Notes under the pieces: model-generated
Database searches by the model: none
Told to the model about the DNA's origin: nothing
The model's input: only the letters and a program-made list of their open reading frames with translations
Shown here: positions 23,501 through 35,005 of the stretch, piece by piece
Layout of the letters: every line of letters begins with the position of its first letter
Position numbering within the stretch: the first letter of the stretch is position 1
Source of the DNA: Willaertia magna
Taxonomy: Eukaryota > Heterolobosea > Eutetramitea > Acrasida > Naegleriidae
Assembly: GCA_902984215.1 (NCBI GenBank)
Contig: CADWAF010001970.1
Span: forward strand, 1 to 64,000
Direction of reading: 5' to 3'
Length of the DNA stretch: 64,000 nt
Position numbers and translations under genes: made by a program

Positions 23501-26500
23501 AATAAGTGTGAATCATAACCATCTTTTCTGGCATAAACACTCATAAATCCTAAAGAGGAGAACTCTAAATCTTCACCATTAGATACAGATACACCTATTG
23601 TTTGCAATGATTTGTTTAATTGGAATTGCAAAGACGAAATAACGTGGCCCTCTTGTGTTGGTCCATTTACTTCACAAGTAAAAGTATCTTGCTTAATGTT
23701 GGCTCTTGAAGGTAATTGATTATTTCCTGAAAGTACACAAGAAAAGTAATTGTCAGTAAAGTTTTGTGTATTAAGTCTAGGTGAAGTTGTGGTATCTAAT
23801 GAAAATGATATATTTTGTACTTTGCTTGTATTATAATCCAACACGAAGGGAATGGCCTGATTAATGGTTACGTTAGAAATAAAATAATAAGTAGTTGTAA
23901 TGGGTGAAGTGTAAACTTGTGTTTGTCCTACCCTCCCTACAGAAACAGTGAAAGCTAATGGTTGTGGAATTTGATAAACTGTTCCTGTTAAATTGAATAG
24001 GCAAATTGGTGACAAGGGTGTGCTATTACAACCAATATTTAAACGAGTTGGCACATTATTCACTAAATAGTAATCCATCAATAAATTTAAAATAAAAGTT
24101 GATTGTAAAGATTTAAAATTCAAGTTAAATGAAGTAACGCCAATATCAGAATTGATAAAATAATTTGGATTTTCACTTAACAAAATAGGAGTCTTAATTA
24201 TTGCGTGTTGAATTTCGTTTTGAGATAAGGTTAAATAATTTTCTATGCCATCTTCTACTTTACCGTCACGTTGCACCAACGATATTCTAAGGTAATCAAC
24301 TGATAGATCCATATTAAACAAATCCTTAACACTAAGTCTAACAAATCGACACGTAATTTGTTTTTTATCTTCTGATAACATTGCTCTGACTCTAGTTGAT
24401 GTTGAATCATCGTTGTAAATGAAAGAGCAAAACAACGACGACGAAAAATAATCTGTGAGTAGCGACACATTACTTCTTATTGTCAAATCTGTATTAATAC
24501 CAGTTTTAAAATCATTAAACGTTACAAATGGATCTAAATACACTAAAGGTACAGGTTCTTGGAATACAAACCCAAAATCATTATTTGAGTAAAGTAAAGT
24601 TGTATTTGTAGCAATTGTCTCAATCATAAAATGAAACTTTACAATATCTCTGGTTGGAGGATAGGCAGTTATTTTGCAACTAAATGTACCGTCGTTATTC
24701 CTAATTAATTTAAATCTTTCTGAAACTAACCCATTTGAAGTATTATAGAAACAGAATAAATTTGTATCAATGTAATTGGGTGCAGGATTGTCTGACACAT
24801 AAAATGTTATGTCAAAAGGAATATTGGTTTTTTGAATTAACGCCGTGTAAGGAATAAATTTTGAAATGGTTAGTTTTTCAACAATAATATAATTTACATC
24901 AATGTTCTGCAATTTAATATAACCATTATTAGTGTCTAAAAATAACCCTCCATTTATCACACCTTTGTTTGAATATTTTAAATTACACTCGAATTCTGCA
25001 GTATTACTATCAATGTAATCATATTGAGAGGCCTTTACAATATAGTCTCCAATCACACAATAAACTCTATTATGGAGAGAAGGTGCGATAGTTGTTACGG
25101 GTGAATTAAAACCTAAAAATCCATTATATCTAAGTTTAGAGATAAATGGTTGTTTGGTATAAGCCCCATTCAAAAAAGAAGTGTTAAATGAAAGTGTATT
25201 TTGTTGAATGAATGGAAATTGGAATGCATAAGAAGAAAATGAAAAATCAAAGGTTGAAGAAACCAAACTCTTAAACCATATTTCGATTGACATATATCCG
25301 CCAGTTGATAATGTTGGTCCATTGTCAATACCTATTGTTTCAGCAGTGATTTGAGAAGGACTAAAATTATTGCCACCAATAAGGAATTTTATCTCTGAAT
25401 AATCTGATGTCACGCTGGACAAAAAGTTATTAAATGTAGCATTTAATTTGGTATTTTCTGGTAGGGCAATTGGACTCGTAGGATGTAATTGTAAACTTCT
25501 TTTGTTTACAAAGTAAATTGTTGGTGTGTTAAAAATATCAATTACGTTATTTGGGTTCATTCTACTGGCGACGACTAAACGCACTAAATAATAACCAGTA
25601 TATTGTTCGCCTATTGAATTAATTACAATAGGATAACAAATAAAGGTTAAATCGTTATTGTTTTTCACGGCTAAGGTATCCACTAAAATAATGTCACTAT
25701 TTTTCTTGCTAACTATACATTTAAAATCCAAGGTAATTGTACTAATTGCAATTACTTGATTCACATAAAAAATTGGTTGAAAAGATTTACCAAGAAGCGC
25801 CATTTTAGGTTCAATTTTAGTAAGTGTTGTATTAGCATAGGTTGAAATAAATTGAACGGGTAATTCATTTGAAATTAAATTAATTTTTCGTTGTGTTTCT
25901 CTATTCACAGTAACTTTTAAAGTTAATTTATAATCGTAAGCAGTACTTCCCTTGGTTTTACAAGTAATTTGTTGTTTCCCTTCTCCGTTTTGGATAGGCA
26001 TTTGAGTAGATATTATTGTAAGTGATTCATCACCACTACAAGAAATATTATTTTGTAAATAAATGGGTAACCAAGTATTTGATAGAATAGAAGTTTCTAA
26101 TATCGATCCAACTGTTTGTAAGGTATTTGTTGGAAGTGCATACCGTCCAATTTGCGGATTTATGATGGGAAAATCCAAAAAGGAGGTAAGGTTAAACATG
26201 GTATTAAGTGAATCATCATAAACTAAGGATATAGCTTTATATCCATTATCATTAAAATTAAAGGAGCAAGTAATAACATTTGGATATAAAGTATTAGAGT
26301 TTACGTTAACAAAATATGGTATACCACTAGCCTTGCATTTTACAAAAGGAGAAGTCATTTCTTGTAAGGTATAACCTGTTGTTTCCAACTTAATTGTGGC
26401 ATTATTGTTTACTAATTCTACTATATCTGATGAAGCATGTAGCTTTAGGGGCAATAATGTATCACTTAAAGAATAAATATTGAAGGTATTTAAAGTAAAA

Positions 26501-29308
26501 TTGTGTTGTGCTTCAAAAGAAAGAACTAAGGAAAATTGTTGGGAATTAGCAAGTTTCGAAGAACATGTTAACTCAATTTCATTTGAGGGTGTCACTGAAA
26601 TATCAATTGGAAGCATTTCAGAGCCCAAACCATAATTAAAATAAAATCGTATAGAAGTATCGAAATCAAAGAACGCTGCTTGATTATTACTTGTAACTAC
26701 TTTTGCATAAAAGTGGCTTAAATTTTGAGGTAATATTGAGGGTGTGTAATATTTAATGTCGTAATTACCAAATGCGTAAATATCTAAATAATTTACAGAT
26801 ATTTTTGAAGTTAAATCCCCACCAACCAATTTCAAAGGATACCTTCCAGGGATTACACCAACACCACTTATTGTACAACTTAATATATTATTATTGCTTG
26901 TTTGAACTGGGAAGTAATAGGTTGAGTTATATTCACAAAAAAATCCTGAAATTACTCTGGAAGGGATTGCGGTGTCATTTAAGGTGAATTGTAAAGTTGA
27001 ATCCTTTCCAATAAGAACATATCTATTACCATTTAAATTAATACTCTTTTGTGATATAATGGAAAACTCAATTTCAGATAAATAAACAACATGAACTCCC
27101 TTTTTAACGGATAATCTGATGATTGATCCATAAAATTCTTCAGTAAAAGATGGTAGTGCGAGTTGAAATTTTGTAATTATCCCATTTGTAATTTCTGGAA
27201 TAAATGTCAAAGTATTCCCATTTAAAGTAAATTGATAATTAAATGCAGTAGTGTCATAAGGCAAACCATTCTCAACAACAGTAACAACTACAAAACCAGG
27301 TGAATTAACTAACCTAGCAATTTTCGAAGGAGATAAAGTTCTTGGGCTGAAAGTGTAAAAATTAATATAGTTCTCTGATAATAATAAATAACCTGGAAGA
27401 TTGTCATGGGCTACATTCAAATTGTACATTCCCTCTTGTGTGAAACTAACATCACAAGTAATAGATTCAACACCCACTCCCCCATTATAAGTCACAGAAT
27501 TTGATTCGGTCAACGTGCCATTTACCCAACATTTTATACGAGATTTTACCGCCTCTACTTGGTTGGATGAAAGCAATACGGAGTATTGTGAAAGATTAAT
27601 TTTAAAAGAAGTGCCTCCAACATTGACATTGAAAATTAAACTACCTTCATAATTAATGTTATCTTTTTTGTAAACATAAACGTATTTTGGAGTTAAACTA
27701 ACTGCTCCCATTGCACCGTTATCTCCTCTCGCATATATTTGTAATTCCTTTTCTCCAATAGTAGACGATTGTACCGTGCAGTTATAGTTTGCATTTACTG
27801 AATCATATGTCAAGGGAAAAAATTGTTTGGAATCAAATGAACAATATAACATGGCTTTCATTTCTTCAAATAAATTAAAACCAAGTTCTTGAACGACTAT
27901 TGAAGTGTTGGTGCCAACTTTCAAAGCATTAAAAGAATCAGATCTGTACTTAGGATTACCCATGCCAAATATATAAATAAAAGTAGAAGCCACAACCTCA
28001 CCAGAAACAAAAAATTCAACTCTAGTCTTTATAGAGTTTGTATAAAAATTATTTGTTATATCCTCATAAAGAAATTCCATATTTCCAACAGAGCTCTCTT
28101 GTCTGCGAAGTCTATCAAATACTTTCAGTGAAGTAGTAGAATTAATTGGCACACCAACTGTTGCTTTCATGCCTCTAATAGTACTAACTGGCACCCAATA
28201 ATAATAATTTAAGTTTAATACTAATCCAGCACTTAACGAATAAAACGTAACAAAACTGTTAGATGAAACTTGTTGATATGTCAAACTGTTAGGGGGTTTG
28301 TAATATAAATGAATTGGCAATCCGTCATAAGCTTGTGCTACGATAAATGAACAAGTAAAGATATTCGTACCAAATTGAGTAAAGATATTCGTACCAAACT
28401 GTTGTAAACATGATACAAACTTGTTAAAATAATTATTTTACTTTTTGTAAACTAACACGCTTTGAAACTTACCTAGCCACTTTCCAATCAGTATTTTTGC
28501 TAACACCAGTAGCGGTTGGTGGTACACCAAGTGAAAAATCTTTTGAATTTCTTCCCAAAGTTAATTTAATTGAATTAAAGGGAACTTTTTTAAGGTTAAA
28601 ACAATCATACAATTTTAAAAACTTACCTTCTATATAAGCAGGGGTTTTTGTTAAATAACTATTTTCAATTCTATCAACATCAGACCAAATACTACCACCC
28701 ATTAAAAGTTTATTAACAGTATCGTCTACTAAACTATTGGTACTAGGAATAGTAATTTGATAAATTTCTGTCCAAGCTATTTTCCTATCTATATTAAAAA
28801 TACAGTTTGTTGAATAAGTTCTTTCTCTTGCTGTAATAAATCTTCTTTTAAATCTAAGATTAGCTGGTGGTATAGTTACTACTCATTCGTACGCATTCAT
28901 CATGATCAATCGGAATTGTTTAAAAGATAAAAAACAAAGGCGCCAATTTATGTTTTCATTTTTTGTTGTTCGTGTATAAGCGAATTTAATACAAGAATAT
29001 TCAATGAGAAATCCAACAATAATAACAACCGGGAATGGCCACAAGGTTAATGGTTTAAAAGGTGGGAGTCGTAAAGCCGAAGGGTATCAATATAATTAAC
29101 GAAAACAATCGATTTAATAAACTGACCATGTAATTTTGAACTTACATTTATTCTTTAACATATAATTTAAAACATCGCCGCATGTATATGCAGGACTAGT
29201 TTCTGTTCCAATAAAATGTTGTGCCTTAACTAAAATATGATAATGAAGCAGCAGGAGTAAAAAAGTGCCAGCAATCAAAAGAAATGTATTAAATGCTTGG
29301 CGTGACAT
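14520..29308 (-). CDS. Giant multipass cell-surface protein, about 4,500 aa
   Basis: The core is an uninterrupted frame from about 28440 to 15700. Exon 1 (29308-29146) encodes a signal peptide (FLLIAGTFLLLLLHYHILVKA). Likely exons 28878-28627 and 28584-28473 follow, but the last join to the core is out of phase, so the 5' structure is uncertain. The ectodomain is mostly strand-rich repeats, some IPT/TIG-like near its end. A Cys-rich module follows (CYKCPAGTYKPTSGIYSCVG, CSLCP, LPCPPGGIC) like the ephrin-receptor/GCC2-GCC3 modules of protist surface proteins, then the conserved FDIQWPWAMGD and SPECWIPDISYFTRW segment. About eight membrane helices end in an acidic cytosolic tail. A 45-nt intron (15507-15551) is supported. 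One +1 frame break at 15702-15706 separates helices 5 and 6. Function, perhaps adhesion or sensing, is inference. Confidence 0.8.
15702..15706 (-). other. Frame break at a T5 run (TTT-TAA) in the giant gene
   Basis: Reading the minus strand, the 12.6-kb frame ends RRKYF-TAA. Skipping one T of the run gives RRKYFKSIITLRKLII and continues into a clear membrane helix (VVIVMAIAVIFIAMILQM) up to the GTAAGT donor at 15551. The downstream exon then joins in phase. So the two halves belong to one protein. The cause may be a one-base assembly error, a real frameshift mutation, or +1 recoding. Confidence 0.75.
28354..28398. repeat. 21-bp direct duplication, 24-bp period
   Basis: AGTAAAGATATTCGTACCAAA occurs at 28354-28374 and 28378-28398. 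The period is 24 bases, so it keeps the minus-strand reading frame and duplicates the residues FGTNIFT near the 5' end of the giant gene's long exon. It sits just where the upstream exons fail to join in phase. Confidence 0.85.
28882..29145. other. Putative long intron 1 of the giant gene, unusually G+C-rich
   Basis: The region between the signal-peptide exon and the next coding segment has a good GTAAGT donor at 29145 on minus, but is about 265 nt long and more G+C-rich than other introns here. On the plus strand it contains a 31-codon ORF (29004-29099, MRNPTIITTGNGHKVNG...). I recognise neither a tRNA nor a snoRNA in it. It may hide another exon or a small RNA. Confidence 0.35.
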
Positions 29309-29972
29309 AGATACTCTTTCTCACTTATTAATAATTTTTTTTGGTAACATTTAATTGTTTGTGAAAGGTGAACACCAAATTCATTGGAATGAATTAGCAC
29401 AAGAGGTGTAACTCACAAAGAAACCACCAAAATTGCATTACCTCATTTCGGACATACCTAACAAAGGTTTATATTAAAGGCAAAGGATAATTTTTCCTCC
29501 AAACGGACATTTCTATTGGGTGTAGTGTTTGTAATGTTGTCCTTCCGTAAACCAAATAAGTCTGCACATATATATATAACCTCAAATTTTTTTTTTTAAT
29601 TTATTTCAATTTTTTTGTTACAAAATATATTTAATTAAATGTAAGAAAACATAAAAAAATAAATAATAATGTAAAGTAAAATATTTTTTAACAAAGTTTT
29701 TATTTCGTTATTTGTGGGGAAATATAAAATGACCTTAGTGAACGTTTTGTAAGCTCATTGCGTTGTAAATTGTTTTTACATATAAAAACTGTTTTGTTTG
29801 ACAAACAAACCTTGCAAGCTTAAATCTGCTCTTAAGTGAAAAAATGTGTTGCACACGAAATCCAACCTTTGTTACTTTAAAAAACCAAAAAGTAGTTTGT
29901 CAACACGCCAACCAAGAGTTTTTCTTAAAATTGTTTCAACAAGAAAAAGATTGAATACTTCGGAAAGAAAAA
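29309..29972. other. Divergent promoter region of giant gene and UBE2O gene
   Basis: About 660 bases between two genes that point away from each other. It includes an A/T-rich stretch at 29575-29700 and no recognisable gene. A 63-codon frame at 29846-30037 overlaps the next gene's start in another frame and is probably chance. Confidence 0.5.
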
Positions 29973-32900
29973 ATGAGTCAACAACAAGCCTCTACATCCT
30001 CCTCACAAGAAGGAGAAAAGAAAGAGGAAATCAATAACAATAATACACCAATGGAAACGGAAGAAAATGTAAATAATAATAATGAAGAAAAACAACGTAT
30101 ACAAAGAATTTTCTTGGAAGATGTCATTAAGCTTAAAAAAAAGAAGAAAAATCAAACAAATGAAATGATTGGTACTGTACAAAGAGTCGGCGGAGTAGAT
30201 GACGATAGAAATGATGATGAAGATGATGAAGATTCCGATTTCGAATTAGAAGAAGGTAAAATATTAGTTGAATGGGAAAATGGAGAAGAAGAAGTCCTTA
30301 ATATTGATGAAGTTCAAATTATAGATAGATCTTTACTTCATGGCGATATTGTTTGTTCAGCTGACGATCCTTTCAAACAATCCGGTACTGTTATTAATGT
30401 TAATATGTTAGTAGATGTTTCCTTCTTAAACACTACGTTAGAAGGCAGCGGGGACAGTAGCACGAAGGTAGTTAGCCTAAAAAATATAAATTCAAAATAT
30501 ATTCAGCCTATACATTACTTTAAACAAGATAGTTATTGTATTTATAAAGATTGGATTTGTAAGATTGAGTATTGTGAGTTTAATATTACGGTAATGTTTG
30601 GGGATGGATCGAAATGTGTAATTAAAAGGGCTAATCCAGATAAGTTATTGGAAGAAGAGGATGAAGAAGATATTGATGAATCATTTCCATATCATCCTTG
30701 TCAACAAATTAATTTTAATACTAAAAAGAAGAAAAGAATTTTAAAACAAGCGCATTGGCAAAAGGATTGTCAATATAATAAGGAAAAACACAAAGTTGGT
30801 ACTGTTATAAATATTACACCGGTAGATGTAGAATTAACCTTTATTTCATGTATTAATGCAACAAATGTTGAACCACCAGAGGAAATTGATTTAAAGGAAA
30901 TTAAGATGTTTCACTATTTTTATTACTCAAATATTGCTGTAAATGATATTGCGATGTTATTTGAAAAGAAAGAAGAAAGTGAAATAATTGTTGATAATAA
31001 TGGTGGTAATAATGATTATCTTAAAAAACAAAAAGAAAGGTTATATGACGAAAAAGATTATGAAAAACAAATGGAAGATCTCAGACAATATATGGTTGTT
31101 GTTGATAGAACTTACACATTTGTTGATGTACAATGGCAAGACGGTACAATTCAAAAAGACATTCCAAGTACTCAATTACTTTCTGTACAACACGTTCAAC
31201 AAAATGATTTCTTCCCAAATGATTACGTCATAAATAAAAGTGACGATAAGGAAGAATTTGCATTGCAACATAAGATTGGAGTTGTACAAAACGTTGACGC
31301 AAAAGAAAGAATTTGTAATGTCAAATGGATAACTAATGAAAAGGGCCAAGCAATTGAAGATCAAAATCTAATTGAAGAATTACCAATTTTTGATTTATTG
31401 GACAGTAGAGATTATTCTTATCGTTTGGGAGATGTTGTATTAAAGTTAGGAAACAATCCAACTACTGCTACTTCTCTTGAGAATAATACCGATAATAATG
31501 AAGATAATAATGAGAGTAAAACAAAAGAGTGGGCCGGTGAGGTTATTGGCCTTGAGAATGAAATGTTAAAGATTTGTTGGATTGATGGTAGCATCAGTTG
31601 TGCAAGATTTGATTCAGTTGTAAGTGTTGAAAAGGTTGATATTGCTGAAGAGGAAGAAGAAGATAATTTCCAAGAAAATTTACCACCATTAGATCAACAA
31701 GATAGAGCATCTGAATTCCAAAGACAATTAGCTTTAGCACATAGAATTGCTCAACAAATTTCTAGACATGGACATTTAGATGATATTGAAAGAAGATTTA
31801 ATGTTCAAATTGACCTGCCAGGAGAAGATGAAAGTGATGAAGATGAAGAAGAAGATAATGTTTCTTGGGAAACTGTTTCTGATGCTGAAAATAGAAATGA
31901 AAATGAACAAGCAAATAATAATAATATGGAAGATGACGATGATTCTTGGGCTACAGATGAAGATGATGAACAACAGAATGAACAAGAAGAAGAAGATGAA
32001 GAACAAGAAGAAAATTCATTATATGAACGTGGTGTAAATAATTATATTCATCGTTTAATAGAATTATCTTCTGAAATGAATGAACGTGGTGAAAAATTAA
32101 TTGGTTATAGAAATTCTGTATCAGATTATATTCCAACCAATGATGCAGAAACAAAGATTAAGTCGGTGCTTGTCACTCAACCGACAAGTCAATTGGACTA
32201 TCTACAACCAACAATATCTGAAAATCAACCTGTTATAATGGGAAACAATCTAAGTCTTAATGGTAGCTCTAGTGGAAACAATAATGTTGGATCAAGTAGT
32301 GCCATTCCTGGTGTGGATACTACAATTGATGATTTAATAGAGAAACATTTACAAGAAGAATCAGAAGAAAACAATAATATTATTGTAACTAATAACGACC
32401 AAAAAGACAACAATTACATGATGGAGGATGAGTCACAAAATAGAGATGCACATGAAGGTAGTATTTCTCAATTTGAAATTATTGAAGCATGTAATAGTAA
32501 GGATATCCTTGCTGATCATCATTTCAAGGGAAATGCCTCTTCACATATCGCAAATAGAAAATTTATCCAAGTAGTTCAAAAAGAGTGGAAATTATTACAA
32601 GAAAATTTACCAAGTAATATCTTTGTTAAAGTTTTCGAAAATAGATTAGATTTAATAAGGGCTGTTATCGTTGGATCTCCTTACACCCCTTACAATGATG
32701 GAGTTTACGTATTTGACATTTATTTACCACCAAGTTATCCTCACGATCCACCACAAGTTAAATTCTTTAGTTACAATGAAAAAATTAATCCTAATCTATA
32801 TGAAAATGGCCACATATGCCTCTCTTTATTAGGAACATGGCAAGGAAAGGAAGATCATGAATCCTGGGTACCAGGTAAATCTAACATTTTACAAGTTTTA

Positions 32901-33296
32901 TTAAGTATTCAAGGTTTGGTTTTAGTTCCTGAACCATATTATAATGAAGCAAATCATGATAAACAATTGAATACAGCAACAGGATCTCATAACAGCAATT
33001 TATATAACGAAAATACTTTATTATTATGTATCAGACACATGATTAAAAACATTAGGCATCCACCACTTCATTGTGAAGCAATTATTATGAAAAACTTTAA
33101 AGAGAAGGCTTCTTCAATTATTGCAAGATTAGAACCTTATTTAAATGAACATTATACGCCTCAAAAAGCAAGTCATTCATCAGTGGATTTAAATGGTTTA
33201 ACACTTACTGGAAAACCAACCAAAGGTTTCATAAACGTTTTGAAGAGAGTTTTAGAGAAATTAAAAGAAATACTTTTAGAAAAAAATTTATTGTAA
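29973..33296 (+). CDS. UBE2O: UBE2O-type E2/E3 hybrid ubiquitin-protein ligase, 1107 aa
   Basis: The carboxyl quarter is a UBC domain: YNDGVYVFDIYLPPSYPHDP, then NGHICLSLLGTWQGK with catalytic Cys at about residue 949, then SWVPGKSNILQVLLSIQGL and EPYYNEA. These are hallmarks of the UBE2O/PHO2 (UBC24) class rather than of small E2s. The amino half holds several SH3-like beta segments with GDIV, GTVINV and VxWxDG motifs, as in UBE2O. Long acidic tracts lie between. The family monoubiquitinates basic proteins as a combined E2/E3 and works in protein quality control; the plant relative PHO2 controls phosphate transporters. The start ATG has the usual A-rich leader. The TAA stop lies inside TTGTAAATA, a possible Pumilio-type element. 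There is no intron. Confidence 0.9.
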   Translation: MSQQQASTSSSQEGEKKEEINNNNTPMETEENVNNNNEEKQRIQRIFLEDVIKLKKKKKNQTNEMIGTVQRVGGVDDDRNDDEDDEDSDFELEEGKILVEWENGEEEVLNIDEVQIIDRSLLHGDIVCSADDPFKQSGTVINVNMLVDVSFLNTTLEGSGDSSTKVVSLKNINSKYIQPIHYFKQDSYCIYKDWICKIEYCEFNITVMFGDGSKCVIKRANPDKLLEEEDEEDIDESFPYHPCQQINFNTKKKKRILKQAHWQKDCQYNKEKHKVGTVINITPVDVELTFISCINATNVEPPEEIDLKEIKMFHYFYYSNIAVNDIAMLFEKKEESEIIVDNNGGNNDYLKKQKERLYDEKDYEKQMEDLRQYMVVVDRTYTFVDVQWQDGTIQKDIPSTQLLSVQHVQQNDFFPNDYVINKSDDKEEFALQHKIGVVQNVDAKERICNVKWITNEKGQAIEDQNLIEELPIFDLLDSRDYSYRLGDVVLKLGNNPTTATSLENNTDNNEDNNESKTKEWAGEVIGLENEMLKICWIDGSISCARFDSVVSVEKVDIAEEEEEDNFQENLPPLDQQDRASEFQRQLALAHRIAQQISRHGHLDDIERRFNVQIDLPGEDESDEDEEEDNVSWETVSDAENRNENEQANNNNMEDDDDSWATDEDDEQQNEQEEEDEEQEENSLYERGVNNYIHRLIELSSEMNERGEKLIGYRNSVSDYIPTNDAETKIKSVLVTQPTSQLDYLQPTISENQPVIMGNNLSLNGSSSGNNNVGSSSAIPGVDTTIDDLIEKHLQEESEENNNIIVTNNDQKDNNYMMEDESQNRDAHEGSISQFEIIEACNSKDILADHHFKGNASSHIANRKFIQVVQKEWKLLQENLPSNIFVKVFENRLDLIRAVIVGSPYTPYNDGVYVFDIYLPPSYPHDPPQVKFFSYNEKINPNLYENGHICLSLLGTWQGKEDHESWVPGKSNILQVLLSIQGLVLVPEPYYNEANHDKQLNTATGSHNSNLYNENTLLLCIRHMIKNIRHPPLHCEAIIMKNFKEKASSIIARLEPYLNEHYTPQKASHSSVDLNGLTLTGKPTKGFINVLKRVLEKLKEILLEKNLL

Positions 33297-33589
33297 ATAA
33301 ACGTAAGTCACGAATTTTATTTATAAATTAATTATAAATTAATAATTGCTAATTTTATATACGGTGATATCTTTAAAGGATTTCTTTTAGAATGATAATG
33401 TGCTTGTTATCCTCTCCTTCTCCTTTTTATTTTTGTAGCATATCATCATTCTTATTAGTGAACATACCCAATCAAGTTATTTTCCCTTATTTTCAACTTT
33501 CCTTTTGAAAATCACTATGGTCAACTGTGTTAATGACTATTTATAATAAGTGAATTGTTATTTTCTATTAACTTACCAAATTAAAAAAG

Positions 33590-34939
33590 ATGACAGTAAT
33601 CTCTTATAAATTAATTCTGCTAATTACCCTGGTGGGTTTAGCTTGTGTTTCTTTCTCACTTTCCCTAGAGGATTATGGAAAGAAACTAAAGAGTTATGAA
33701 GAATTAAAAGCTAGAGGACGTGGTAACAGAGACCGTGGTAGAGATAGATTTACAGATGACAACAGTGAAGATTTTGACTTTGATGATGGAAGTAGCAGTC
33801 ACAACAACAACGATGAAGAAATTACAATTTCAAAAGGTGATGAAAATGATCCTGGAAATAGTTGGGAAAGTGTTTATGATGTCAACAATCCAAATTATGT
33901 ACATGAAGATGATTATAAAAATAGGGATAGAGGAAGAAATAGAGCAGACAACAGCAATAAAGATTGGGAAAATGTTTATGAAAACAGTGGCACAAGAGAT
34001 CGCACAGTTGACTTACCTTACAACCATAATAATAATCATGAAAATACACAACAACAACTTTTTGGTGCAGCAGTAAATTATAACAACAATAAGCCAGATA
34101 AACAGAAAGAAGATAAACCAAAAGTTCCAATAACAACAAATTCAGCTAATGCAAATACAGCAGCTTCTATGGATAGTTATAACAAAAATCCAGGAATTTC
34201 TTATTCATTTCCAGCAGTGACCGCTCCAGATAGTTACATTGGTGTTGCTGCTGCTCCTGTTGCGGGACCTTATTCTGCTCAACCGGTTGCATATGCTTAT
34301 CCAACAGCAACTGTTGCACAAGTCCCACCTGCAGGTGCTGCCTATGCTACACCAGCACCTTATGCAGGTGTTGGCTATCCAATTGGAGGAGGTGGTTATG
34401 GTGGTGGTTATGCCTCTGGTCCTTATTCTGCTGCTGGTTATTATCCAGTTCCAGCTGGAGGATATGGTGGTTATGCTGCTCCATATCCAGCACCAATTCC
34501 TGTGGCAACAGGTAGTAATGTTGGAGCTTCATCTTTTAATGGTGGTAGTGGTGCTAATTTTGGTGCTGCTGGTGGGGATTACAATAAGTTTTATCAAAGC
34601 ACACAAATTTATAGTAATCAAGTAGAAAGTGAACACTTTTCACCTCATTCAAGTTATTTCAATGCACAACAAAATCCATCTTTTAGTTATAATGGTGCCT
34701 CAATTTCTAATGGACCTCTTGGTTATGGACAAAATGCTGTTGGTGTACAACAAGGAGGTGGGGGAAGTGTTAATTATGGTCAAAATGGTTTTAATTATGA
34801 TAAATTTAGACAAAATACTCAAGCATATAATAATGAAGTATTACGTGAAAATTATAATCCATTTTATACTTATGGTAATGTTTGGAATGGAGGTGGTTAT
34901 TCTGGATTTAATCAAGCAAATAATGCAATTATTTATTAA
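33590..34939 (+). CDS. Secreted Gly/Tyr/Pro/Ala-rich protein, 449 aa
   Basis: Residues 1 to about 24 form a signal peptide (LILLITLVGLACVSFSLS). Residues about 25-140 are Asp/Asn/Arg-rich with repeats of RDRGR and WE(S/N)VY. Residues about 200-330 are Ala/Pro/Tyr/Gly-rich with many GGYGG and PYSA units, resembling structural extracellular proteins. The carboxyl third carries a diverged duplication: YNKFYQSTQIYSNQVESEHF and YDKFRQNTQAYNNEVLRENY, each followed by a Tyr/Asn/Gly-rich stretch. There are no membrane segments after the signal and, apart from the signal peptide, almost no Cys. I do not recognise the family. A role in a coat, cyst wall, adhesive or matrix is inference from composition. 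There is no intron. Confidence 0.75.
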   Translation: MTVISYKLILLITLVGLACVSFSLSLEDYGKKLKSYEELKARGRGNRDRGRDRFTDDNSEDFDFDDGSSSHNNNDEEITISKGDENDPGNSWESVYDVNNPNYVHEDDYKNRDRGRNRADNSNKDWENVYENSGTRDRTVDLPYNHNNNHENTQQQLFGAAVNYNNNKPDKQKEDKPKVPITTNSANANTAASMDSYNKNPGISYSFPAVTAPDSYIGVAAAPVAGPYSAQPVAYAYPTATVAQVPPAGAAYATPAPYAGVGYPIGGGGYGGGYASGPYSAAGYYPVPAGGYGGYAAPYPAPIPVATGSNVGASSFNGGSGANFGAAGGDYNKFYQSTQIYSNQVESEHFSPHSSYFNAQQNPSFSYNGASISNGPLGYGQNAVGVQQGGGGSVNYGQNGFNYDKFRQNTQAYNNEVLRENYNPFYTYGNVWNGGGYSGFNQANNAIIY

Positions 34940-35005
34940 GCATGCATCATTATGTTTTTTTGAAAATTTGTGACCTAAATAAAATTGAGATTTATTACAA
35001 AATTA

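Noticed and set aside
28990..29100. tRNA in the G+C-richer island
   Set aside because: No acceptor stem, no GGTTCGANTCC box B and no cloverleaf could be formed on either strand.
34239..34625. 128-aa Leu/Val/His-rich ORF inside the secreted protein gene
   Set aside because: It is a frame shadow of Gly/Ala/Pro-rich codons and has no independent start context.
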